From Rosellinia necatrix (Eukaryota; Ascomycota; Sordariomycetes; Xylariales; Xylariaceae), in the NCBI GenBank assembly GCA_021209875.1, contig JAGYVD010000007.1, positions 1,736,001 through 1,800,000 on the forward strand: a stretch of 64,000 bases of DNA, read 5' to 3'. Positions within the stretch are counted from its first letter, which is position 1. Each line of letters starts with the position of its first letter. A program made the position numbers and the translations under genes. The notes below the pieces were generated by a model, which was not told the origin of the DNA, did no database searches, and was given only the letters and a program-made list of their open reading frames with translations. Below are positions 37,501-47,754 of the stretch, piece after piece.

Positions 37501-39303
37501 TGAACAGAAATCCTATCAAGGAAATATGTGATATGATACTAAGAAAAAGCATGGTGATATTTTATGCTGACACACATTTGCCATAGCCTACCACCACGCC
37601 AAGTAGCTATTTCTTTGTTGCAGTCTCATTTAATTCCAAAGCAACCACACTATCAGAGTCCCGTCTGTGATCGTATAAGTAGTTGCAAACAATCAAGTGT
37701 CCGACTCCATAACATTCTACTTTCGTCTCCAGCAACTTTTGTGTCTTATCATAGTTTGTAGTTCTGTCTCGTAATATTTACAATCATATCAAAATGCACA
37801 TCTGAGCCGATATCCTTTACTGTCATGAAACTAAACATGGTCTCTAAGCCTCCGCTAAGCACGGACTAAAGTACCATGTATATAAGCCGGAGTAGCTACC
37901 GGAAACTACCGTGCAAAGAGAACTTCTCTCATCGCGCAATAACATTCATTCTGGAACTACCTACAGTTGGAACTGTAACACAGACGAAATTGCTTGGCCT
38001 TGTTCATTGGAACCTCCTTACCGCGACGCTAGTAATGACCAACAAGAAACCAAATGTATTTAGTTATGTAACTCAGTATACTCCGGTAAGATTGCCGGAA
38101 CACTCTATACGCTATTAGTACGAGTCCTTGAATCTTCTTAGCCTCGCACTCGCCGTTGACAGCAACGAGTTTCAGATATCGGCAAGCCGCAACTCGGGAA
38201 TATTACGTACTCTACAACCAATACGGTGCTTTAATAAATACGAATAACTAGAGTCCGTTTTGATGCTTCTCTCTACAGCGTCCGGTGTTGAAACTATTAA
38301 TAAGCGACCCTCCTGTGAGTACACCGAATTCGGGCAGTAGCCGATCTAACCCAAAAGAAGCGTAGGCAGGACACGTTTAGTACCTGACTACGACCCGTAG
38401 ACGGACGATGCTGCTTCTGTGACCAGAAAAGAGCTAGAACAACTATGGCAGTTGAGATTTAGCAACCTGGCATTTCTGCGAGTTTAAGGGGCCAACGTTC
38501 TTGTCATCACCATACGGGTCCCCGGTGGTTGCACCGACCAAGCCGGGATCATCCTAAGCCGGCCCAAGTCCCACCGCATACTCGACTCTTGTTTCGAAGG
38601 CCAGGTTAGCTCTGTAATAAGGCCGTCACTTTCCTAGGCCGTGTTATAGAATAGGATGCGCGGCCGGCGATCCCGCTAACCCCCATCGGTGGGTCCCTGT
38701 GTCGGTATGTTCCGGTCGGCCATAATCGGCTCAATTGGCCTTCATATCGTCGCGTATGTAGGACTAGCCAGGCTATCCCGACCAACCCCCCAGTCCAACC
38801 CTAGCAGGAATATCAGGCGTCAACACTTAGGCCATATGGCTGGCCGGATTGATTGACGAAGCAATCGATCACACCATTATCCAAGCGGTACCAATTCCAC
38901 AGGCGTCGCCAAGGCGCACTAATCGAACCTATAGAGATGCCTGCTCGGATTTCTAAGCATCTGACTCGCTTACCAGTGGGATGATTCTCGTATACGTTAT
39001 CATATGCACCAGGGGAGGGGGGGCCAAATCTAGTGTACCGAGTAACGCCAAGTGATTATAGTATCACCGGGGATCTGGGTTACAGAATGAAATTCTTAGT
39101 CGCTTGCTGTGAGGTGCGCTCGGGATGTATCAATGGCTTCATACGAAGTGGTAGCGTATGTCGTTTGAGAATAGTGAACAATAATACCAAAAAGTGGATG
39201 TGCTCTTTGCATTGAACACACTCGGTCATCGCCGTTGCAGGTGGATTCAATGGAGTTCAATTCAGGGACTATTTGGCTATTTCTGTATGATCAGATTCGT
39301 CCT
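34554..39303. other. 4.7-kb gene-poor stretch before the RiPP locus
   Basis: No recognisable protein on either strand. From about 36.4 to 38.3 kb the sequence is AT-rich with many TA steps. It could be RIP-mutated repeat sequence, but I cannot align it to a known element. Confidence 0.5.
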
Positions 39304-39717
39304 CTACCATAGCCATATATCGTCGTTGTCTTTCTGGAGGTTGCCTCTCTTCTGGACCTGGTCCTTTTTCCAGAGCCAGATGTCATCGTTATCCTTCTGC
39401 AGTTGGCCCCTCTTCTCTAGGTCGGATTTCTTCCAAAGCCAGATGTCGTCGTTATCCTTCTCAAGCTTACCCTTCTTCCACAGCCAGATCTCATCGTTGT
39501 CCTTCTCATGCTCAGCCTTCTTCCATAGCCAAATATCATCGTTATCCTTCTCTAGTTGAGCCTTCTTCCATAGCCAGATGTCGTCATTGTCCTTCTCTAG
39601 CTCGCCCTTCTTCTCGAGTTCAGCTTTCTTCCATAGCCAGATGTCATCGTTGTCCTTCTGTAGTTGACCCTTCTTCCATAGCCAGATATCATCATTATCT
39701 TTCTGTAGGTCGGAGCG
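39304..39717 (-). repeat. in-frame 45-bp coding repeat array (with 18-bp inserts)
   Basis: The DNA behind the peptide repeats: a 45-bp period (15 codons), lengthened to 63 bp at three places by an 18-bp half-unit. Copies differ mostly at third codon positions. The array runs to the stop codon. Confidence 0.9.
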
Positions 39718-39851
39718 CTCTAGGACCAGTTAGGCATCAAGAAGTGTATATGAACGATTGGACATGGCAACTCACTCCCTTCTGTAACTGGGAGGGCAGA
39801 GGCGCAGGCAAACACCAGAGGGGCAACAATAGCAAGTTGCTTGAACTGCAT
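39304..39851 (-). CDS. candidate RiPP precursor: secreted Kex2-processed repeat peptide
   Basis: A 163-aa protein in two exons (39851-39776, 39719-39304) split by a 56-bp intron (GTGAGT donor, CTAACTGG branch, CCTAG acceptor). Residues 1-19 are a signal peptide (MQFKQLAIVAPLVFACASA), followed by LPVTEG and, exactly at the splice junction, a KR Kex2 site. Then come eight units of about 15 residues: a four-residue linker such as GQLQ, AQLE or GELE, a Lys, the core DNDDIWLW (DNDEIWLW in unit 5), then KK. Three extra half-units (AELEKK, SDLEKR, DQVQKR) lie before units 3, 7 and 8. The last unit ends Trp-stop. A signal peptide plus identical cores between dibasic sites is the architecture of dikaritin precursors such as UstA and PhomA, and a UstYa-type gene lies next door. 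The core has two Trp and no Tyr. Alternative: a Kex2-processed signalling or structural peptide that is never cyclised. Confidence 0.88.
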
Positions 39852-40502
39852 GGCGGCGATTGATCAAATGTATATCTCAAGATAAAATGATAAAGGGATT
39901 CTCAACTCGGGGTTTCGGTAGATGAGGGCGAGGAAGCCAGCTGGGAATCCTATTTGGGGAGCAACGCCCTTTAAGAAACCTATGTCCTGTTGGCTCCCCG
40001 CCCTCGGAAACGGGAGAGGCGAGTGGCATGCGGGATCTCCATGATGTAATCAAAGACCGACTAACTAGTCTGTGAGTTTTGTGGTGTAAGAATTGTTGAT
40101 AGATCGTGAGCTTCCCCGCACTCCGTATCCAATACGGTGATGCAGACGCCATCCTCACAGTCGGTGAGGAATCCTACCCGTTATCAGTGGGTAATCGCCT
40201 CACCCCGACATGTTTCTTTAGGAAGGTGAATCATCTAGTGCTGACCTAAACTCGTCCATTCGCCCTCGCTAGGTCGACGGAGGTCTCTGAATGCTGATGC
40301 CATATAGCCATGCACGTCATCGTATGGATCGCCGTCATTCCACGACCCCGTCATCCCCCAACCCCCGCCTCCCCGCCTCCGGCGGAGCCATGCCGATAAT
40401 CCTTTTATTATCTAGTAAAACCCGGGCGTGGTCCACCGTTCGCTTCTGCGTTGTTTCCAGTCGTCAAACTCGGCATGTTGCACTAGATTCACAACAGTGA
40501 AA
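39852..40502. promoter_or_regulatory. divergent promoter region between precursor and UstYa-like gene
   Basis: 651 bp separate the two start codons, which face away from each other. No other gene lies between them, so co-regulation from one shared region is likely. A C-rich patch at about 40341-40389 lies on the UstYa side. I do not recognise a specific operator. Confidence 0.6.
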
Positions 40503-41551
40503 ATGGGTGTTATTCAGAAGGAAGCAAAGCCAGCCTACGCGCCCATTCCGGACGACCAGTCGGCAACCGAGTCGGACGATCTCTTATACGAGGGCTTCAA
40601 GTCGTCGTATACGAAGAAGTCTCGCTGGTCGCGATGGCTCGTATTGGGTGGTGTCGTGGTGTTTGTGGCATACTCGGCTGCCCTCGTCTCAATTCCCTAT
40701 TTTTGGTTCAAGAAGGAAAGGCTGCATGGCGCCAATGTTATTGACAGTGAGAACCTCGTTGTTACCCCAGCCGGAGCCCCTAATACTAACTCCCCTATAG
40801 CCCCGATAAGAAAACACATCAAGTATGAGCCGACATACTTCGGCCACACGGAAACATCCAAGGACTATAAACTCGTCGGGAAGCCAAGCGATGAGCTAGA
40901 CGCCAATTGGAGTTCCATCATGCAGTACTTTTATGCCGAAGTTCCCAAGGAGTTCATTCAGTCCCTTGATAGGGAAAGGGACAGCATCCGGTTGCCTAAC
41001 GGCAATTACCTGGCGAACTACGCTTTCATTCACCAGCTACACTGCCTGGTAAGTGTATCCTGCTCATGACTAGACCATCTATGATCTAACCCATCCGAAA
41101 GAAACGCCTTCATCAATCCTACTTCCCCGAGCATTACTGGCCCGACATGACAGAAGAAGAAAAGGAGTTGCAGCTCGAACACAGCTGTAAGTCTTCCCCC
41201 CGCATAGCATATATCCACCTATTTTTTATTCTACTAACCCGGTGTATAGTACATTGTCTGCAAATGCTGGTGGAAGTTGTTATGTGCAAAGCCGACGAAA
41301 CACCTCTCACCATGATCTGGTTCGATGAGAGTATCTTGCCCGGTGGTAACCGGACCATTCCCCATGAGTGCAAGAACTGGGACACGTTGATTGAGGGGAT
41401 GGAAGAGGTGAAGATAGACCCCTTTACTCCAGGACTCCTAGTTCACCCTAAGTACGGCCCTGTGGTACCCGACGGCAGAAACACAACACTGGACAACAGG
41501 ATAGGATACGTTAAAAATGCCACACCTCTAGACCGCACGAAGTGGCCGTGA
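40503..41551 (+). CDS. UstYa-family (DUF3328) protein, candidate RiPP-cyclising oxidase
   Basis: A 310-aa protein in three exons (40503-41048, 41102-41186, 41250-41551). Layout: a cytosolic N-terminus of about 44 residues, one membrane helix (WLVLGGVVVFVAYSAALVSI, about 45-64), then a large lumenal domain. Two HxxHC motifs define the family: HQLHC at the end of exon 1 and HSLHC, formed only when exon 2 joins exon 3. Between them is LHQSYFPEHYWPDM. Several Asn-x-Ser/Thr sites fit a secretory location. In ustiloxin, asperipin and cyclochlorotine pathways such proteins catalyse oxidative cyclisation or hydroxylation of peptides. Here it is divergent from a repeat precursor with Trp-containing cores, the likely substrate. 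That pairing, rather than any single motif, drives the functional guess. Confidence 0.92.
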
Positions 41552-44500
41552 GTGGTATACTAGCCACCTAAAACCTAGGAAGGTCTTATCGTCTCGGGGA
41601 GTTGCACTTGGAAAGGGTACACACTCCGTGCTTCTCTCATGGTGTGTAGTTAATTTTAAAAGAACATGATAATATTATGACCAAATGTTTTGTCACATCA
41701 CATTGATGCACTACATACGTAATTCACTCCGTATTAGCACGGTATTCACCACTACATATTAGTTTGGTGGAGAATGCCGAGCCATTGTGGGTTTATCTCA
41801 GGTGTCTATTGTTTGTTTACTTGGCTTCCATCACCATACTAACAAGAATCCTCATCTGCATGCAGACATGCATCAGATTATGTACTCGGTCCCAATATAC
41901 CTACAATGATATGTTCATAGAGGCTTGATGGGTTAGAATAGCGCTCCTATATGTGGGAGAGCGCATCGAGGAAGCAGAGTCCCGACGGCGAGAAGCGAGA
42001 TGACACGCCGAGGAAGCCGAGGGCACATCCGCAAAGCATCCGCAAACGAATGCGTGACGGAATAATCCGATGATTCTCCCCTTGTTCGTTATTGAGGCTG
42101 ATATAGATATGACATCGGAGGGGCCCCTTTTCTAGGCCACGCGACGAACTATGTCTGGCAACCTGCTGACAGCGATCTAATGTCATATGAGACCGGTGCA
42201 CCACCCTATGAAGAATTTACCACATGTTGTGCACAGATCAATATTGTTTCGAATGTCAGGGCACTCTATGCGAAGGAATGTCAATAGGGGAGCTGCTAAC
42301 GAGAAAGCCTCTTGCCTGTGAGCTTTGGAGGTATATTGATCGATTGTCTGTTAGTTGAAAGAAGCAGGCCCGACACGCATTTAGAATTGGGGACACTATT
42401 GTTTTTGATAGTTGCCTTAACACACTTCACGGTGTGGCCGATGAAATCCTATGATGCGCTGTCAATTTGCATTTGCAAGCCTCCCACCTCCCGGTCGACC
42501 TGCGTCCCACGCATATCTATAATAATCTCGCTCGGCAGTAGCTGATACATCCGCCCGCTGACCTTGTAATGAGATGATGACATTATCCAGAAAGGCCAAC
42601 AGCTTTGATCTTAACCTGGACCTGTCACCGTATGATAGAGGATATATTAGGATATGGTCTGCTGACTAACCGTTGAATTATCGTCTTTCATCGCAGCGAA
42701 CGGGCAAGGTTCTGAAATACGCAACTTCCGCCTGGGAAATCATTTCGGTCTTTAACTTTACATGACTACTTTAGCCTAGTTTTAGCCTTGAGGCGGGTGG
42801 TGGTTCGCAGGCTGGCCGTGAGAGGGCAATTTGAAATCCTAAAACATACACAAATCAAGCTTAGTATTAATGCCGCTTACCATAAGCCCATTGCGCGCCT
42901 CCGCTTCTTGTACTATCGTCGGGCAATTGCTATAGCCCTTGCAGTCTGTGTCGCATTAACGGAGTAGGGAACGAGATCGTCTAGATTAGCAAAGGTCAAG
43001 AGATCGGAGCGAGCTTCTCAATGGTACGGTGACCCAATCCTAGACACTACAAGCCCGACAGAATGGTGCCTATATGGCCGGGTGGAAAGCGGCCAAATCT
43101 CCGATACTGCCTCCTCGGCTTAGTCAAGTGTGCTATCTTAGACGAGAGGTGCCCCAACACAGGCCCTCAGTGTCGTCCATATATGTTTACGACTCATCAC
43201 CTTGCTGAAAACTCCGAATATCTTTGATAACCCCGTGGTAAAAGGAGGGCGATGGGAGTCGATGTCGCGTTATATCCCAAGCAACCGTGCCTACATACCG
43301 ATCTATCTCCTTCGGCGGCGGCACTACAGCAGAATTTATTATGATCTCAAGCACGATAACCTTGTTTATAACATCCCAAGCAACAATAACGTTTATATAC
43401 CTAAGGGCTGTAGTCCGTCAGGCCTATATCAGGCAACCAGTGTTTAATACTGTAGCCGATAATAATATCAACCCCGCCAATATAGATATAAGAGGACCCT
43501 CGCTTAGACAGGGCGCAGCAACGGATATAGATCCATGGAGGTATGAAAAGAGAAGGAGTCGCGGCCGTAGCCGGGGTCTAAACGAATGAGTGTTACAGAG
43601 AAATTCACCTCTACCCTCCCATGTCAGGTATATGGTTTTAACTTTTCAATCTCCTAGATTACCGAATATTCTCACGATTATGTTTGACAAGATAGAAGGC
43701 ATATGAGAGGGATGTGACGGTTGAGCATTCCGGATCATAGAAACATGGTAGAAAGTTCTTGATATATATAACTATATATATTGACAAGGTTCAATGAGAT
43801 AAGTCTTAGTCCTGTAATTCATCCTGCCACCGCCCTCCCTCTTTAACCTAGTCATTGCCTCAATAAAGCTATGCGTATGACAAGGATCCATCTTGGGGAT
43901 AGTTCTAGATGTATGCACATCGCCTTCTTGAGATGTGGTATACTATACACCTTGTATGTATTCAATTATCAGTATCATCGAGTTCGGGTTGGTACGTCCT
44001 TTTTTGTTCTGTTTAACTTCAAGGGATAAATAATGGTATGAGTTCGGAAATTGGATAAACGGCGAGGGCTAGGAGGTGTCGAGGGTTCTCGGTTCTATGC
44101 TGTCTGTCGTGATATTTCATGATATGTCGTGCGAGAAGCGTGTGAAGCGATAGGGCGAGACGCCCAGGGTTCGTGTACCCGCGAGAGCGAGACGGAAAAA
44201 AGATCTTCCTAGGTTAAAAAAAAAAAAAAAAAGACAGAAAGAAAAGATGGATAAAGCAACGTAGATAGAGAAGCCATTCCCTATATCAAGAAGAAGCTTC
44301 CCCTCACTTATCTCAAAATAAGGCGAGATGCGACGAGACGATATGAAATTAAGAGCGAAAGCGGGAAAGAATAAAAGAATCAAGAAATCTAGAAGTCCGG
44401 GAGCAAGCGGAGAGCATGAGTGATTTATAATCAAGCGCTTCCGTCGCCCAGGCGCAAGCGGGCGGGACAGGAGAACAACAAGAGGAGAAAAACAGACACC

Positions 44501-45473
44501 TTGATGGCTAACCCCCCCTCCCATCCCATCTCCATCCCCCATCTCCATCCACCACATCCACACCTTTGATGAGTACCTTGCTGGTTCCTCCCCAGCCGAG
44601 CCGCCTAACCCACACACCCAATCATCGCCGTCCCCCCCGGGGGGTTCGATTATACTATTGTGCACAGCTCCCCATTACCACTTTCCCTTGTCGTCCTGTG
44701 AAGGGGTCGACCTAGATTGGGCTCGAGAGGCCACTTGCCCCCCCCCTTCCCCATATCCGATCTGGGTAAGGGCCACCATATCTTGATCCAAACGAGACGC
44801 CGCGATCCCCACGTGTTCCTATGCCCTGTGCACGCCTCAAATGCCTAACCTTACCCTCCCGTCATGTCTATTTTATGGGGTACCTGGGGGGGGGAGGGAG
44901 GATCGGCTTTCTTAGGTAAGGATGGAGCCGCAACCTCAACGACATCTTATGATTATTCCATGATCGTTACAATTATAAGCGATGAGTTCGCTCGTGTCCA
45001 CCGTTTTGTTTACTTTATTACGCTCCCCAAACTATCTGCCTTTCGTGCTTGTCTTATTACAGGTCGCATTTGGGCCGTAAAGGCAGCAACTTACCTGCTA
45101 GCTCTGAGCCTTCGAGCATCGCCATCCTCTACTAGCATCATATCTGGTGCGACGCACAACGACGTGTTTGATCACGCTATTCAATATAGAGTTAACTCGA
45201 GTAGACGATACCTTACTTTTCAGCGACGGCTTGTATTGAGTTACAAAGCATAGCACGGGCGACGAGCGAGGAGAAATAGTAGAGTGAATGGGGAAGATTA
45301 AGTTTTCATTGAACTATCTACCGCCAGACGAATTTGGACTGCGTGGTCTATAAGCCCATAGTCTTGTTTTGTTTATTTTACTTTTTCATTGACCATCACT
45401 AAACCATTCCTACTTCAGGGCCAGTTGAATAATCTAGGGACAATCGGCTTCCCTGCCGTTGGGCGAGGGGAGC
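41552..45473. other. 3.9-kb gene-poor stretch after the UstYa-like gene
   Basis: No further biosynthetic gene (tyrosinase, P450, methyltransferase, transporter or peptidase) is recognisable. A frame of 182 codons at 44117-44665 (-) is low-complexity and rejected. An A run lies at about 44217-44232. Confidence 0.55.
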
Positions 45474-46053
45474 TTAGTGGCCGGGCATGTGGTCGAAAGC
45501 TTTCTCGAGCTTCTCGGTCATGAAGGGCAGCTTGCTGACGCACCAGATCTCGGTGTCCTGTTGCAACCAAGAGGTTAGCCAAGGACAAATCAACTTCCCC
45601 TCTCCGGAGGCTGCTTTCTACGGATCGATGATTTTAAAGACAATGGGATGGACTTACGGGCTTAAGAGCCTTCTTGTCCTCTACAGAGAGGGTACCGGCC
45701 TTCAGGGCGATAATTGGGGGGGCGACCTCAGGATCGTGGTAGATGGGAGAGCCGCACTCGCCGCAGAAGACACGGTGGACGGGCTTGCCGGAGGAGCCAA
45801 CGCCGGCCCAACTCTTGGTCGGGCCAGAGATGGTCAGCTTATCCTTGGGGACAACGGCGACGAGAGCTATAGGTAGCCGTGTTAGCAGAAACGCGGCTTA
45901 TATAGAGCATCAACAACATTGGAGATCTGGCGTACAGTACGTGGAACCAGTCTGGCGCTGGCAGTCGTCGCAGTGATCGTAAGCGACAGTGAAGGGAGGC
46001 GAGTCAACAGTGTACTTGACCTGACCGCAAAGGCAGTGACCGGAGAGACCCAT
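45474..46053 (-). CDS. GFA-family (CENP-V/GFA) zinc-binding protein
   Basis: A 136-aa protein in three exons (46053-45936, 45866-45658, 45557-45474). The zinc-ligand pattern of the glutathione-dependent formaldehyde-activating fold is complete: HCLCG near residue 7, CDDCQRQTG near 33 and CGECGSPIYHDPE in exon 2. The C-terminus reads DTEIWCVSKLPFM. The prototype accelerates formation of S-hydroxymethylglutathione, but most fungal members are uncharacterised and should not be assumed to act on formaldehyde. Length is standard for the family. No targeting signal is visible. Confidence 0.92.
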
Positions 46054-47754
46054 TTTGTATGATAGTAGAGGTTGATTGGGCTTAGAAGAAGGTATATGAG
46101 TGTTGATTGTCCGTGGATAGTACGAGGGAGAATCGCAGCAACAAAGAGAGGGGTCTCCTCAGCGTATAAATACCGAGTGTAGAAGAGGAGAAGGATTCGT
46201 TCACCAACCGACACGCAGGCCTAATGCATACTACTCACTGGGAGGGATCCTATCAAATCGTCCCGAGCAGGGAGCTCTCCGAGAACACCGAAACACTTCC
46301 CCTCATACTCGCCCTGCGGTTCCTTGATACAGAGGAGGGTTCAACCCACACGCGGGAATCGTCTGACATGCAGAGCAGATCCCACCAGATGTCAGCACAG
46401 TAACTCAACGAACGTACGGTGTGCAGTCAGCGTCGTTACTCGTTTGTGCCAGCCGGGAACATGCGTTTTACTGTGGCCCCTAGGATGGGCCAAAGCCATG
46501 GTGGCGGCGGCCACCTCTCTATCTCTATCAACCGGCGCGGGGCTTCATGATTTTGCTTCTTCATGGTGGGGTGGGTTGGATCCTTTGGTTGCTGTAGACG
46601 CTGTTACGTCAGTGTGAGAGCAGGGGTCGAACGTACACTAGGCCAATTAGCAAGGCTCTTGTATTTGTACGAGGGGAGAGTACCGGCCGGTCGATTTGCA
46701 TTTCACGCATCTCTTATATGGCGCTGGTAATGGCAGATCCTGGTTCGCTCCCCCGGCTGATTTGTCTTATTACTAGTTGGCGGCGGTGGGGTGTCAGAAC
46801 ATCCCCCCTGCATCCACTCATAAGTCTTGTCGACATGCCCCTCGCGCTGCCCCTCGCTGCCCCTCTCTTCCAAATCCAAGATAAGCTGTGAAGCGCATAG
46901 ATCGATGGCTCCTAATAGGCCATTCTTAGCCCTTGGGGGGCAGAATTCCGGAGAACGCTTGAAACTACTACAAGTACGTTTGTTGAATCACTGGATCCGA
47001 TGTTTGCTAGTCTTGTTGTCCAATGGCTTGTTGTCGCTTTGGGAGCCCCGCGAAAGCAGCTTGCTCTCTGGACTACTAGAGATGAGCAGTCCGCAGATAT
47101 CGTAGAAGTCATCCAAAAATACTGCTACACAGTAGATACGTCAACGGCCCCGTTGCGAGGAGAATTTGGAATATCCTCATGGTTCGAAACCCTCGGGTCA
47201 CTCCCGACGTATTTCAAAAACGCCAAGTCAACAGCCGCAGGCATGGCGCCGTCGCAACAGTGACCAGGACCACCACGCCTTGTCCTCCCCACCATCCCGT
47301 TGTACTGGAGCTGACACATTCCTATTCAAGCAGCCAATGCATCCGAGTTTGACACAGTACGAAGAATCCCTGCCCCGCCACTTCGGGATTGGGGTTGCTT
47401 GCCTTCTTGCTCTTGGAAAACTGCATCTCTTTACATCATCATTTGTGAACTCAAGGTAGAATGCTTGCTATTGGCTTCTGGTTATGAGGCATATGCAGTC
47501 CTCCAGATTGCATATCGAATACAACATTTGTAATTGTGATACACCGCATTGAGTTCGTGGCACCAGGAAGGCCCTCGTGACTTAATATGCTTAGATGAAT
47601 GGCGAAGAAGGCAGCCTTGGTATGTGTCCCAGCCTTACTCGTGTAGGTGGCAACTATTGGAGAATAAAAACCGGTCCTTTTGTTGAATAGGAGTTGATGC
47701 ACTACAACTGCGACGACTGGATGTGGCCAGCAACTTAGCAGGAGATTGATGAAG
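46054..47754. other. intergenic between GFA and DUF1365 genes
   Basis: No gene recognised. Several frames of 80-100 codons overlap around 46.8-47.5 kb without family resemblance or consistent splicing. Confidence 0.55.

Noticed and set aside
39304..39717. The 45-bp array looked at first like a CRISPR-type or minisatellite array
   Set aside because: The period is a multiple of three, differences are mostly synonymous, it lies within a spliced secreted protein, and the genome is eukaryotic.
44117..44665. 182-codon minus-strand frame
   Set aside because: Low-complexity (Gly/Pro- and Phe-rich runs, an A16 tract in the DNA) and no family resemblance.
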